Notes under the pieces: generated by a model
What the model was told of the DNA's origin: nothing
The model's input: the letters and a program-made list of their open reading frames with translations, nothing else
Databases searched by the model: none
Assembly (NCBI GenBank): GCA_900770295.1
Contig: CAAGJQ010000160.1
Span: 1 to 58,836, forward strand
Reading direction: 5' to 3'
Length of the DNA stretch: 58,836 nt
DNA from: an uncultured Oscillibacter sp.
Lineage (GTDB): Bacteria > Bacillota > Clostridia > Oscillospirales > Oscillospiraceae
Shown here: positions 16,109 through 24,456 of the stretch, piece after piece
Layout: each line of letters begins with the position of its first letter
Position numbering within the stretch: position 1 is the stretch's first letter
Made by a program: the position numbers and the translations under genes

Positions 16109-16197
16109 GCAAAAAAACCACGCGGGTCATCGCCCTGGTGTTGGTGGTGGTCATGATCGTGGCCCTGGTGGCCTCCATGATCGTGCCTTACATTTAA
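16105..16197 (+). CDS. 30-residue single-pass membrane peptide (Prli42/DUF4044-like)
   Basis: GTG 16105 overlaps the DUF951 stop (GTGA) and has a strong aaggaggag RBS. The 30-residue product has a basic cytoplasmic head (VSKKTTRV) and one membrane helix rich in Val/Ile/Ala/Met ending VPYI. Length and layout match the Firmicute mini-proteins grouped with Prli42, which anchors the stressosome in Listeria, and DUF4044. The assignment is by size and pattern only. Translational coupling to DUF951 suggests a shared role. A terminator follows 21 bp later. Confidence 0.7.
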   Translation: MSKKTTRVIALVLVVVMIVALVASMIVPYI

Positions 16198-16218
16198 CAA
16201 ATACGCAAAGAACGTGAG

Positions 16219-16249
16219 AGCGGGCAGTTAAGAGACTGTCCGCTTTTTT
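16219..16249 (+). terminator. Rho-independent terminator after the DUF951 pair
   Basis: A 10-bp stem (agcgggcagt with actgtccgct, one G-U), 6-nt loop and six T residues. Confidence 0.88.
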
Positions 16250-16289
16250 CGGCCAAAACCGCGTCTCTGTTTTCAAGGGTCCCCTGTTT

Positions 16290-16324
16290 TTGCGACCTCT
16301 TTTACGGAAGGCCTGCCCTATAAT
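16290..16324 (+). promoter_or_regulatory. Candidate spoIIG promoter with extended spacer
   Basis: A perfect TATAAT (16319-16324) lies 32 bp before spoIIGA. No -35-like hexamer sits at 17 bp; TTGCGA (16290-16295) lies 23 bp away. The B. subtilis spoIIG promoter is known for a similarly long spacer that needs Spo0A for activation. A clear Spo0A box was not found. Confidence 0.4.
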
Positions 16325-16356
16325 GGAGACCATGACCGAAGGGGAGGTGGGATGTC

Positions 16357-17412
16357 ATGACGGTGGTATACGTGGACAGTGTGTTCGTTCTGAACACAGT
16401 CATGGACTATCTGGTGATTCTGTGCACCGGTCGTCTGGCGGGGCTCTCCCTTCACCGGGGCAGATATCTGCTGGCGGCTCTGGCGGGCGGAGCTTACGCC
16501 GTGGCGGTCTTTCTGCCGGGCTGGGCATTCCTGTCTGAAACGCCGGCAAAGGTGGCGGTGGGCGTTCTGCTCTCGGTGCTGGCCTTCGGCGGGGAGGAGA
16601 AACTCCTGCGGCTGACGCTGCTGCTGTTCGCGGTCTCCTGCGGTCTGGCGGGCTGTGTGCTGGCGCTGGGACTGCTGGCAGGCAGCGAAATCCCAGCGAT
16701 CAACGGCATTTTTTACACGAATATCGACGCCAGGGTCCTGCTGATCGCCGCTGCCGCCGCCTACCTGGTGCTGAACGTGGTGTTCCGGGCGGCGGCGAAG
16801 CACGGCATCGGCGGGGAGCTGCTGCCGGTGCGCGTCTGCATCGGCGGGCGTGTCACGGAGCTGACGGCCCTGTGGGACAGCGGAAACGGCCTCCGGGACC
16901 CCTCCGGCGGGAGGCCGGTGCTGGTGGCGGCGCCGGGGAGTCTGGACAGCATCCTGCCGGAGCGGGCCCAAAAGCTCCTGACGCCGGACCTGCTGCGGTT
17001 TCCGGCGGACCTGCTGGAGCCGGTGCGTCAGGCGGCGCCCGGCCTGCGGCCGAGGCTGCTGCCGTACCACGCGGTAGGGATGCCCGGGGGGCTGCTGCTG
17101 ACGGTGCGCACGGACTGGACGGAGATCGCCGGGACCCGGTATCCGGGCCTGCCGGCGGCCCTGTCTCCCACGGAGCTGGGAAACGGATATAAAGCCCTCT
17201 GGGGCGGTGAAGTCAGGAAGGGAGAGCGCCATGAACCGATTGCAGATCCGATGGAAACAGCTGCTGGTAAGACTTGGGCTTCTGCCGGACCAGGCCATCC
17301 ACTATATCGGAGGAAGCGATACGCTGCCGCCGCCTCTGAGCAAGGAGCGGGAGGCGGAGCTGCTGAGCCGACTGGACCAGGAGGACGCCCGAAAGGAGCT
17401 CATCGAACATAA
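16357..17412 (+). CDS. spoIIGA: Sporulation sigma-E factor processing peptidase SpoIIGA
   Basis: SpoIIGA is the membrane aspartic protease that cleaves the pro-sequence from sigma-E in the mother cell. Five hydrophobic segments fill residues 1-150, starting MTVVYVDSVFVLNTVMDYL. The catalytic motif is DSGNGLRDP (about residue 172), the equivalent of DTGN. The family's normal C-terminus is reached at SPTELGNGYKAL (about residue 285). This frame then stays open about 65 more codons, running 182 bp into sigE out of phase; the extra tail (rich in Gly/Ala/Arg) matches nothing. A one-base shift would end the protein at the TGA near 17210. ATG 16357 has the RBS ggggaggtgg. Confidence 0.9.
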   Translation: MTVVYVDSVFVLNTVMDYLVILCTGRLAGLSLHRGRYLLAALAGGAYAVAVFLPGWAFLSETPAKVAVGVLLSVLAFGGEEKLLRLTLLLFAVSCGLAGCVLALGLLAGSEIPAINGIFYTNIDARVLLIAAAAAYLVLNVVFRAAAKHGIGGELLPVRVCIGGRVTELTALWDSGNGLRDPSGGRPVLVAAPGSLDSILPERAQKLLTPDLLRFPADLLEPVRQAAPGLRPRLLPYHAVGMPGGLLLTVRTDWTEIAGTRYPGLPAALSPTELGNGYKALWGGEVRKGERHEPIADPMETAAGKTWASAGPGHPLYRRKRYAAAASEQGAGGGAAEPTGPGGRPKGAHRT

Positions 17413-17935
17413 TCTGCGGCTGGTGGTGTACATCGCCCGGCGGTTTGAGAACACCGGCGTCAACATCGAGGACCTGATCTCCATCGGGACCATCGGACTT
17501 ATCAAAGCCGTGGGGACCTACCGGGCGGACAAGAACATCAAGCTGGCGACCTACGCGTCCCGGTGCATCGAGAACGAGATTCTGATGTACCTGCGGAAAA
17601 ATGCCAGTCGGAAAGGGGAGGTCTCCTTCGACGAGCCCCTGAACACGGACTGGGACGGAAATGAGCTGCTGCTCTCCGACGTGCTGGGCACCGACGGCGA
17701 CACGGTCATGCGCCCCATCGAGGAGGACGTGGACCGGAGCCTGCTGGCGGCGGCGCTGAACATCCTGACGCCCCGGGAGCGGCAGATCATCACCCTGCGC
17801 TTCGGCCTGGGCGGCGGCAGGGAGCAGACCCAGAAGGAGGTGGCGGACCGGCTGGGCATCTCCCAGTCCTACATCTCCCGGCTGGAAAAGCGCATTATTT
17901 CCCGGCTGAAAAAGGAGATTTTACGGCTGTCCTGA
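17231..17935 (+). CDS. sigE: RNA polymerase sporulation sigma factor SigE
   Basis: Sigma-E directs early mother-cell transcription during sporulation. The 234-residue protein begins with an amphipathic pro-sequence (MNRLQIRWKQLLVRLGLLPD), then HYIGGSDTLPPPLSKE where SpoIIGA cuts. Region 2 (HNLRLVVYIARRFENTG, TIGLIKAVGTY, ATYASRCIENEILMYLR) and region 4 (LTPRERQIITLRFGLG, SQSYISRLEKRI) follow. Length and features are standard. It starts within the extended 3' end of spoIIGA, with aggaaggga as RBS, so the two are co-transcribed. Confidence 0.97.
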   Translation: MNRLQIRWKQLLVRLGLLPDQAIHYIGGSDTLPPPLSKEREAELLSRLDQEDARKELIEHNLRLVVYIARRFENTGVNIEDLISIGTIGLIKAVGTYRADKNIKLATYASRCIENEILMYLRKNASRKGEVSFDEPLNTDWDGNELLLSDVLGTDGDTVMRPIEEDVDRSLLAAALNILTPRERQIITLRFGLGGGREQTQKEVADRLGISQSYISRLEKRIISRLKKEILRLS

Positions 17936-17938
17936 CTC

Positions 17939-17967
17939 TTGACAATCGGAAACGGGTATACTATACT
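17939..17967 (+). promoter_or_regulatory. Promoter of the T-box/valS transcript
   Basis: TTGACA (17939-17944) and TATACT (17962-17967) are spaced 17 bp, about 20 bp upstream of the first T-box helix. Confidence 0.85.
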
Positions 17968-17979
17968 GACAAAGTATAT

Positions 17980-18235
17980 TGGAAACTGCGAGGATGGGAA
18001 GCAGTACCCGGCAGGCGGATGCCAAGAGAGGGAGCGGATGGTGAGAGCTCCCGTGAAGCGGCCGGAGAAGTCGTCCCGGAGCATTGGGCTGAAAGAGGAG
18101 TAAGCCGCAACGGTGGGTCCCTCCGTTACCGGGGAAGGGCGTGAAAGCGCCCATGAGCGCGGGATTTTCCCGAATCCAGGTGGTACCACGGACAGTTGTT
18201 CGCCCTGAGCCGAAAGGCTCGGGGCGTTTTTGTTT
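17980..18235 (+). ncRNA. T-box leader controlling valS
   Basis: The leader has the T-box plan. Stem I includes a distal hairpin (gggagc/gctccc) with a GGTGAGA-type loop. The T-box sequence aggtggtaccacgg (18178-18191) pairs with uncharged tRNA acceptor ends. A terminator (18201-18231) lies just before valS. Uncharged tRNA-Val would stabilise the antiterminator. GTC codons at 18070-18075 on the 3' side of stem I are candidates for the valine specifier; the exact triplet needs a structural model. Confidence 0.88.
18201..18231 (+). terminator. T-box-controlled terminator
   Basis: An 11-bp stem (cgccctgagcc with ggctcggggcg), GAAA loop and T5. It competes with the T-box antiterminator. Confidence 0.85.
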
Positions 18236-18327
18236 CCGCCTGACGCCGCATGCTCCAACGTTTCTTAGCGAAAAACGGTGGATGATATCAATGAGAACAC
18301 AAGTTCAGAGAATAGGAGAGAAAACCA

Positions 18328-20964
18328 ATGAAGAAAGAACTGCCAAAGGTGTATGAGCCGCAGCAGGTGGAGTCCCGCATCTATCAGATGTGGGAGGACA
18401 ACGACTGCTTTAACGGCGATCCCGACCCCAAGAAGAAGCCCTTCTCCATCGTCATGCCGCCTCCCAACGTCACGGGCCAGCTGCACATGGGCCACGCCCT
18501 GGACTGCACCCTCCAGGACATCCTGACCCGTTTCAAGCGGATGCAGGGCTATTCCACCCTCTGGCTGCCCGGCACCGACCACGCCGGCATCGCCACCCAG
18601 ATCAAGGTGGAGGAGGAGCTCCGCGTCAAGGAGGGCAAGACCCGCTACGACCTGGGCCGTGAGAAGTTCCTGGAGCGCGTCTGGGAGTGGAAGAACCTCT
18701 ACGGCAACCGCATCGTGGCGCAGCAGAAGAAGATGGGCGTCTCCTGTGACTGGAGCCGCTCCCGCTTCACCATGGATGACCGCTGCGCCAAGGCCGTCCG
18801 GGAGACCTTCTGCGAGCTGTACGACAAGGGCCTGATCTACAAGGGCAGCCGCATCATCAACTGGTGCCCCCACTGCGTCACCGCTCTATCCGACGCCGAG
18901 GTGGAATATGTGGACAAGCCCGGCCATCTGTGGTATATCCGCTACCCCCTGACCGACGGTTCCGGCGACCTGGTCATCGCCACCACCCGTCCCGAGACCA
19001 TGATGGGCGATACCGGCGTGGCCGTGAACCCCGAGGACGAGCGCTTCAAGCACCTGATCGGCAAGACCTGCATCCTGCCCATCATGAACCGTGAAATCCC
19101 CATCGTGGGCGACGAGTACTGCGAGATCGGCTTCGGCACCGGCGCGGTGAAGATGACCCCCGCCCACGACCCCAACGACTTCGAGGTGGGCCTGCGCCAC
19201 AATCTGGAGGTCATCCGCTGCATCGGCGACGATGGTAAGATCAACGAGAACGGCGGCCCCTACGAGGGTATGGACCGCTACGAGTGCCGCAAGGCCATCG
19301 TGAAGGACCTGGAGGAGCAGGGGTATCTGGTCAAGACCGAGCCTTACAGCCACAACGTGGGCACCTGCTACCGCTGCCATAACGACGTGGAGCCTCTGAT
19401 CTCCGCCCAGTGGTTCGTGAAGATGGAGCCTCTGGCCAAGGAGGCCCTGCGGGTCGTGAAGGATGGCGAGGTGAAGTTCGTCCCCGAGCGCTTCTCCAAG
19501 ACCTATATCAACTGGATGGAAAACGTCCATGACTGGTGCATCTCCCGCCAGCTGTGGTGGGGCCATCAGATCCCCGCCTGGTACTGCGACGAGTGCGGCC
19601 ATATCAATGTCTCCCGGGAGGACCCCACCAAGTGCGAAAAGTGCGGCTGCACCCACCTGACCCGGGACCCCGATGTGCTGGACACCTGGTTCTCCTCCGC
19701 CCTGTGGCCCTTCTCCACCATGGGCTGGCCGGAAAAGACCGAGGACCTGGACTTCTACTATCCCACGTCCGTCATGGTCACCGGCTACGACATCATCTTC
19801 TTCTGGGTGGCCCGGATGATCTTCTCCGGCTGTGAGCAGATGAAGCAGATCCCCTTCCACACCGTCCTCATCCACGGCCTGGTCCGGGATGACAAGGGAC
19901 GCAAGATGTCCAAGTCTCTGGGCAACGGTATCGACCCCCTGGAGATGGCGGAGAAGTACGGCGCCGACGCTCTGCGCTTCAACCTGATCACCGGCAACAG
20001 CCCCGGAAACGACACCCGCTTCTACACTGAGAAGTGCGAGGCCATGCGGAACTTCGCCAACAAGATCTGGAACGCCAGCCGCTTCGTCATGATGAACCTG
20101 ACCATCGACAAGTGCGAGCTGCCCGAGGCCTCCCGGCTGGCCCCCGAGGACAAGTGGGTCCTCTCCAAGCTGAACACCCTGGTGAAGGAAGTCACCGAGA
20201 ATCTGGACAGCTACGAGATCGGCGTGGCCTCCGCCAAGGTCTATGACTTCATCTGGGACACCTACTGCGACTGGTATATCGAGCTGACCAAGACCCGCCT
20301 GAACGGCGAGGACGAGCAGGCCAAGCTGGTGGCCCAGAACGTGCTGTGCTACGTGCTGACCGACCTTTTGAAGCTGCTGCATCCCTTCATGCCCTTCATC
20401 ACCGAGGAGATTTTCCAGGCTCTGCCCCACGAGGGCAAGTTCATCATGACCTCCCAGTGGCCGGAGTACCAGGACGCCCTGAGCTTCCCCGCCGAGGAGT
20501 CCGCCATGGAGGCCGTCATGGACACCATCAAGGCCATCCGTGCCCGCCGCGCCGAGATGAATGTGCCGCCCTCCAAGAAGGCGGAGGTGCTGCTGGTCAC
20601 CGCCACGCCGGAGATCTACCAGCAGGGCCTGCACTTCATCCTGCGTCTGGCCTATGCCAGCCAGGTGACCTTTGCCGATGCCGCCCCCGCCGATGTGGCG
20701 AAGATGGTGTCTGTTGTCACCCACAACGCCACGGCCTATATGCCCATGGCGGAGCTGGTGGACATCGCCGCCGAGCTGGACCGCATCAACAAGGAGATCG
20801 AGAAGGCCCGGAACGGCCTGCGCATTGTGGAGCAGAAGCTCTCCAACGAGAAGTTCGTCTCCAAGGCCCCCGAGGCGGTGGTCAACACCGAGAAGGAGAA
20901 GGCCGCCAAGTACACGGAACTCATCGCCAAGCTGGAGGAGTCCGCCAGGGCGATGCAGGCGTAA
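18328..20964 (+). CDS. valS: Valine--tRNA ligase
   Basis: This class Ia synthetase charges tRNA-Val. The 878-residue chain shows the HIGH-equivalent PPPNVTGQLHMGHAL (about 45-60), editing (CP1) domain segments such as ATTRPETMMGDTGVAV, a zinc-ribbon-like CDECG...CEKCG pair, the KMSKS loop GRKMSKSLGNGIDP (about 525-538), and the C-terminal coiled coil (LDRINKEIEKARNGL). RBS aataggaga fits ATG 18328. It is under T-box control from the leader at 17980 and ends at its own terminator. Confidence 0.98.
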   Translation: MKKELPKVYEPQQVESRIYQMWEDNDCFNGDPDPKKKPFSIVMPPPNVTGQLHMGHALDCTLQDILTRFKRMQGYSTLWLPGTDHAGIATQIKVEEELRVKEGKTRYDLGREKFLERVWEWKNLYGNRIVAQQKKMGVSCDWSRSRFTMDDRCAKAVRETFCELYDKGLIYKGSRIINWCPHCVTALSDAEVEYVDKPGHLWYIRYPLTDGSGDLVIATTRPETMMGDTGVAVNPEDERFKHLIGKTCILPIMNREIPIVGDEYCEIGFGTGAVKMTPAHDPNDFEVGLRHNLEVIRCIGDDGKINENGGPYEGMDRYECRKAIVKDLEEQGYLVKTEPYSHNVGTCYRCHNDVEPLISAQWFVKMEPLAKEALRVVKDGEVKFVPERFSKTYINWMENVHDWCISRQLWWGHQIPAWYCDECGHINVSREDPTKCEKCGCTHLTRDPDVLDTWFSSALWPFSTMGWPEKTEDLDFYYPTSVMVTGYDIIFFWVARMIFSGCEQMKQIPFHTVLIHGLVRDDKGRKMSKSLGNGIDPLEMAEKYGADALRFNLITGNSPGNDTRFYTEKCEAMRNFANKIWNASRFVMMNLTIDKCELPEASRLAPEDKWVLSKLNTLVKEVTENLDSYEIGVASAKVYDFIWDTYCDWYIELTKTRLNGEDEQAKLVAQNVLCYVLTDLLKLLHPFMPFITEEIFQALPHEGKFIMTSQWPEYQDALSFPAEESAMEAVMDTIKAIRARRAEMNVPPSKKAEVLLVTATPEIYQQGLHFILRLAYASQVTFADAAPADVAKMVSVVTHNATAYMPMAELVDIAAELDRINKEIEKARNGLRIVEQKLSNEKFVSKAPEAVVNTEKEKAAKYTELIAKLEESARAMQA

Positions 20965-20989
20965 AGAGAATACGGATTGGAAAAAAGCC

Positions 20990-21028
20990 ACAGGGGCGGG
21001 AATTGGAATTCCCGCCCCTGTTTGTTTT
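20990..21028 (+). terminator. Terminator of valS
   Basis: A 15-bp perfect stem (acaggggcgggaatt), GG loop, then TTGTTTT. The 239 bp from 21029 to 21267 hold no gene, only an imperfect GC-rich hairpin at about 21043-21076. Confidence 0.88.
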
Positions 21029-21267
21029 GCCAGGACAATATGACATCAGCCCCGGCGCTTCCGCGCCGGAGCTGATGCTTTTCACGCGGGAAACGCACCG
21101 CAGAATCTCAATGGCCTGATCTCCAATCGGATGTCAGACGATCCCGGACAGTCCTCAGGTCCCTGCGGCAGGTTCACCGCCGGGGTGAGATGCATATATG
21201 GTGCAGGGGCCGAAGATGAGTCCGTACAGGGATAATCACGGCCCGTTCCGGGAAAAATCCTCCATAG

Positions 21268-21894
21268 TCAGCGGATAAAATTGGTCCGGGCGCCGTTCTC
21301 CGCCGCAGGCGCCGCAATGCCGGCGGCCTTGCCGGCTTTGATGCACTTTAAAATCCAGGCCAGATTGCCAGCCAGATTCCGCATGGTCTGAAGTCCCTCG
21401 GCGTCCTGGAGGACATCCTCCGGCCTGCTGCCGTGGACCATGGTCCAGTAGGTGGAGGCCACCACCGGCATCTGGGAGATGGTGAAATATTTTTGCAGCA
21501 CGTCCAGGGTAGCGGTGGTGCCGGCCCGTCGGGCGGAGGCAATGGCTGCGGCGGGCTTATGGGCGAAGGCGTCCTTTCCGGCGTAGAAGGCGCGGTCCAG
21601 CACGGAGAGAATACGGCCGCTGGGGTGGGCGTAATACACCGGAGAGCCAAAGACAAAGCCGTCGGCCTCCCGGGCCTTTTCAATCAGGCGGTTGACGATG
21701 TCGTCGTCAAAGACACAGCGGCCCGGCAGCTTTCCGCAGGTGCCGCAGGCGGTGCAGTCCCGCACAGGCTCGTTGCCCAGAAACAGGATCTCGCTCTCAA
21801 GCCCGGCGCTCTCCAAAGAATCCGCAATGACCCGCAGCGCCGTGTATGTGCAGCCCTGGGGGCGGGAACTGCCGTTGAGCAGAAGTACTTTCAT
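21268..21894 (-). CDS. Iron-sulfur flavoprotein / NADPH-dependent FMN reductase family
   Basis: This 208-residue flavodoxin-fold protein has the FMN phosphate loop LLNGSSRPQGCTYTAL at the N-terminus and FGSPVYYAHPSG as the second FMN contact. A compact cysteine cluster C-x2-C-x2-C-x5-C (CTACGTCGKLPGRC, about 47-60) is the signature of iron-sulfur flavoproteins and would hold a [4Fe-4S] centre. The family moves electrons or reduces small oxidants in anaerobes; the substrate is unknown. ATG 21894 follows agaggagca. It stands alone on the minus strand, divergent from the spoIIA operon. Confidence 0.88.
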   Translation of the reverse strand: MKVLLLNGSSRPQGCTYTALRVIADSLESAGLESEILFLGNEPVRDCTACGTCGKLPGRCVFDDDIVNRLIEKAREADGFVFGSPVYYAHPSGRILSVLDRAFYAGKDAFAHKPAAAIASARRAGTTATLDVLQKYFTISQMPVVASTYWTMVHGSRPEDVLQDAEGLQTMRNLAGNLAWILKCIKAGKAAGIAAPAAENGARTNFIR

Positions 21895-22165
21895 ATCCAA
21901 TGCTCCTCTCTGAATTCTGACAGCTGATTTTAACAGGGGGTGATGCCTATTATATCCGCCCTGTGAAAAAGGCGCAAGCGGTATGCGGCGAAAGGTTTTT
22001 GTAAAAAAGCAGAAGGAGGAAAGAATCCGACAAAAAAAGAAGGGGCAGACTCCTATAATGGGAGAGAAACCACAGGGTGTGTGGGCGAATGCCCCAGATC
22101 CCCCATTCGAAGGGGGAGAATTTTACTTACGATCAGCCGTGCAAGCGGCCATATGGGGGATTTTT

Positions 22166-22471
22166 ATGGAAATACATGCGAAAAGCGCGGATCGAAATCT
22201 GCTGCTGGAATTCAGCGGAGAATTGGACCATCACGGAGCCAGAAACGCGCTCCGGGAGCTGGAGATGGCCGTGGACGCGGCGCTGCCGAAAAAGCTGGTT
22301 CTGGATATGAGCGGCGTGACGTTTATGGACAGCTCGGGCATCGCGCTCATCCTGCGGGCCCAGCAGCGGATCGAGCTGTTGGACGGCAGCCTGTTGGTCT
22401 GCAATGTGCCGGATCAGGCCAGGCGGGTACTGGATGCCGCCGGAATCGGCCGGCTGGTCACCATCCGATGA
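22166..22471 (+). CDS. spoIIAA: Anti-sigma F factor antagonist SpoIIAA
   Basis: This 101-residue STAS protein frees sigma-F from SpoIIAB in the forespore. The phosphorylated serine lies in FMDSSGIALIL (about residues 51-61), preceded by LVLDMSGV. ATG 22166 follows gggga; an in-frame start at 21983 would add a basic tail unlike the family and has no support. It is first in the spoIIAA-spoIIAB-sigF operon. Its promoter is not clear: neither a good sigma-H nor a full sigma-A site stands out in 21895-22165. Confidence 0.95.
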   Translation: MEIHAKSADRNLLLEFSGELDHHGARNALRELEMAVDAALPKKLVLDMSGVTFMDSSGIALILRAQQRIELLDGSLLVCNVPDQARRVLDAAGIGRLVTIR

Positions 22472-22487
22472 AAGGAGGGAGTACATA

Positions 22488-22937
22488 ATGAAAACCAAGG
22501 CAATCAACGAGGTATCGTTGGAATTTCCCAGCCGCAGCAGCAATGAGAGCTTTGCGCGCTCCGCCGTGGCCTGCTTCGCGGCCCAGCTGGACCCTACCCT
22601 CAATGAGCTGGAGGACATCAAGACAGCGGTCAGCGAGGCGGTGACAAACGCCATCGTCCACGCCTACCCGGACGCCATCGGGACTGTTCAGGTGAAAGCC
22701 CGTATCTGCCCGGGCAATGTGCTGGAACTGACAGTCAGGGACCGCGGCCGAGGCATCCCGGATGTGGACAAGGCCCGCCAGCCCATGTTTACCACCGGTG
22801 GAGAGGAGCGCAGCGGCATGGGCTTCACCATCATGGAGAGCTTCATGGATAAGCTGACAGTGCGCTCCGTGATGGGGCGCGGCACCACAGTGGTGATGAA
22901 AAAGAAGCTGGCGCCCCGGCTGAAGAAACCGCAATGA
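22488..22937 (+). CDS. spoIIAB: Anti-sigma F factor / serine kinase SpoIIAB
   Basis: SpoIIAB binds sigma-F and phosphorylates SpoIIAA. The 149-residue protein has the GHKL ATPase motifs: the N box EAVTNAIVHAY (about 49-59), G1 DRGRGIPDVD, the lid MFTTGGEERSGMGF and G3 GRGTTV. RBS aaaggaggga sits ahead of ATG 22488, 16 bp after spoIIAA. The C-terminus overlaps the sigF start in ATGA. Confidence 0.97.
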   Translation: MKTKAINEVSLEFPSRSSNESFARSAVACFAAQLDPTLNELEDIKTAVSEAVTNAIVHAYPDAIGTVQVKARICPGNVLELTVRDRGRGIPDVDKARQPMFTTGGEERSGMGFTIMESFMDKLTVRSVMGRGTTVVMKKKLAPRLKKPQ

Positions 22938-23638
22938 GCGCCACGCTGGAGCTGCTGCGGGCGGCCCAGAAGGGAGACCGGGACGCCTGCGAGCAGGCGG
23001 TCATCGAGAACAACGGCCTGATCTGGAGCGTGGTCCGGCGGTACTATGGCCGGGGCGTGGAACCGGATGATCTGTACCAGCTGGGGTGCCTGGGTTTTTT
23101 AAAGGCAGTGCAGGGCTTTGACTTCGATTACGGCACTTGTTTTTCCACCTATGCCGTCCCGAAGATCGCCGGGGAGATCCGGCGGTTTCTGCGGGATGAC
23201 GGAACGCTGAAAGTGGGACGCAGCATCCGGGAGAAAGCACAAACCCTTTACAGCATCAGAGAGCGGCTGCGGCATGAGCTGGGACGGGAACCCTTCCTCT
23301 CGGAGCTGTCGGAGGCAGCGGGGATGACCCCGGAGGAGATCGCGGAGATCGATCTGGCCACGGACACGCCGGAGTCGCTACAGCAGGAGACCGCCGACGG
23401 CCTGACGCTGGAGGGAATGCTGGGCACGGAGGCCCCGGAGGAAAAGCTGGTGGAGAAGATCGCCCTGCGGGAGGCCATCGACCAGCTGCCGGAGAAGGAG
23501 CGGATGACCATTCTGCTCCGTTACTTCAAGGGTCTGACCCAGGAGCGGACGGCCCGGGTCCTGGGGGTGTCCCAGGTCCAGATATCCCGGCTGGAGCGGC
23601 GGGGGCTGGAACGGCTGCGGAAGAGCTTCGAGCCGTGA
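22934..23638 (+). CDS. sigF: RNA polymerase sporulation sigma factor SigF
   Basis: Sigma-F is the first forespore-specific sigma factor. The 234-residue protein has region 2 (NNGLIWSVVRRYYGRGVEPDD, QLGCLGFLKAVQGFD, STYAVPKIAGEIRRFLRDDG), region 3 (SIREKAQTLYSIRERL) and region 4 (LPEKERMTILLRYFKGLTQ, LGVSQVQISRLERRGLERL). The start overlaps the spoIIAB stop by 4 bp. Its last 113 bp are overlapped on the opposite strand by an extension of the TIGR03915 gene. Confidence 0.97.
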   Translation: MSATLELLRAAQKGDRDACEQAVIENNGLIWSVVRRYYGRGVEPDDLYQLGCLGFLKAVQGFDFDYGTCFSTYAVPKIAGEIRRFLRDDGTLKVGRSIREKAQTLYSIRERLRHELGREPFLSELSEAAGMTPEEIAEIDLATDTPESLQQETADGLTLEGMLGTEAPEEKLVEKIALREAIDQLPEKERMTILLRYFKGLTQERTARVLGVSQVQISRLERRGLERLRKSFEP

Positions 23639-24386
23639 AGAAGTCTTCGCCCTGGAATTCCGTCATGGTGCCCCAGTAACGCTTCGGCATCTGGGTCATC
23701 CTGCATTTGGGGTTGTAGCGCTCCTTGATGGCAATGGTGTCATAAAAGCGCTTCCAGAGAAGCCGGTAACGGGCCTCGGTCTCATCCGGCGGGGCCATCT
23801 GGAAGTCCTCCAGCGGGCGGATGACAGCCTTTCCGGCGGCATAGAACAGCGCCTCTTTGTGGGTGCGGTCATAGATGAAGAAGGTCTCACTCTGATAGCG
23901 GGCGCAGAAGTGGCTCCGCAGGAGGGGGAGGACCCGGTTTTTCGGCTCGATCTCGCTGCCCAGCACGCCGCCCAGCTCCGAGAAGCGAATAAAGCCCTTG
24001 AGCAGATGGACCTCTCCCTGGAGGTGCCGGACGGCCTTGAGAACGGGATACAGCGTTTCGTCGGAGAAATTGCGCAGAAAGCCGGGGCCTTCTTTCAGCA
24101 GCTTGACCACCAGGTGATACAGGTGCAGCTCCTTGTCCGGCAGACAGGTGAGAAAGCCCTTTTGCAGCAGATCAGCTGTGTAGGGAGAACACTTTACAAT
24201 TTTACGAAGTACACGGTTTGCGTGATCGCGGTCTGTTTGAATGGCCCGGGACGCAAACAGCGTGGGCACAAAGTCCTCATCGCGGCAGATCGCGGTGAGG
24301 ACTTCTTTGTTGGCGTAGCTGTCAAAGATACAGCAGAGGAATCCGTTGAAGCTGCCATCGTAGATATAGATCATTTCGTGTTCCAT
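23526..24386 (-). CDS. TIGR03915-family putative DNA repair protein with extended tail
   Basis: The protein belongs to the TIGR03915 family, partner of a SAM-dependent DNA repair/modification protein: MIYIYDGSFNGFLCCIFDSY at the start, then HHL-type segments and a C-terminal RYNPKCRMTQMPKRYWGTM typical of the family end. Beyond TEFQGEDFF the frame runs about 37 residues more of Ala/Pro/Gly-rich sequence that is simply the antisense of sigF region 4. Stop loss is the likely cause. Two starts are possible, 24386 (MEHEM) or 24374 (MIYIYD); neither has a clear RBS. It is the last gene of the SOS-type operon starting at 25900. Confidence 0.85.
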   Translation of the reverse strand: MEHEMIYIYDGSFNGFLCCIFDSYANKEVLTAICRDEDFVPTLFASRAIQTDRDHANRVLRKIVKCSPYTADLLQKGFLTCLPDKELHLYHLVVKLLKEGPGFLRNFSDETLYPVLKAVRHLQGEVHLLKGFIRFSELGGVLGSEIEPKNRVLPLLRSHFCARYQSETFFIYDRTHKEALFYAAGKAVIRPLEDFQMAPPDETEARYRLLWKRFYDTIAIKERYNPKCRMTQMPKRYWGTMTEFQGEDFFTARSSSAAVPAPAAPAGISGPGTPPGPGPSAPGSDP

Positions 24387-24456
24387 GGCAAAGATAAACA
24401 GACGGCGGCGCTTTGCAGCGGCCACGTTTTTGGAAAAAAGAATTATTTTTGAGCGT

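Noticed and set aside
18886..20991. 701-codon minus-strand frame opposite valS
   Set aside because: Shadow of valS on the opposite strand; repeated Gly/His/Leu/Val composition and no motif.
22015..22043. Possible sigma-H promoter of spoIIA (GGAGGAAAG, 12 bp, AAAGAAGG)
   Set aside because: The -10 half matches poorly and the region is purine-rich by chance; not strong enough to report as a feature.
21983..22165. N-terminal extension of SpoIIAA
   Set aside because: It would add about 60 basic residues not found in the family; the ATG at 22166 gives the standard length.
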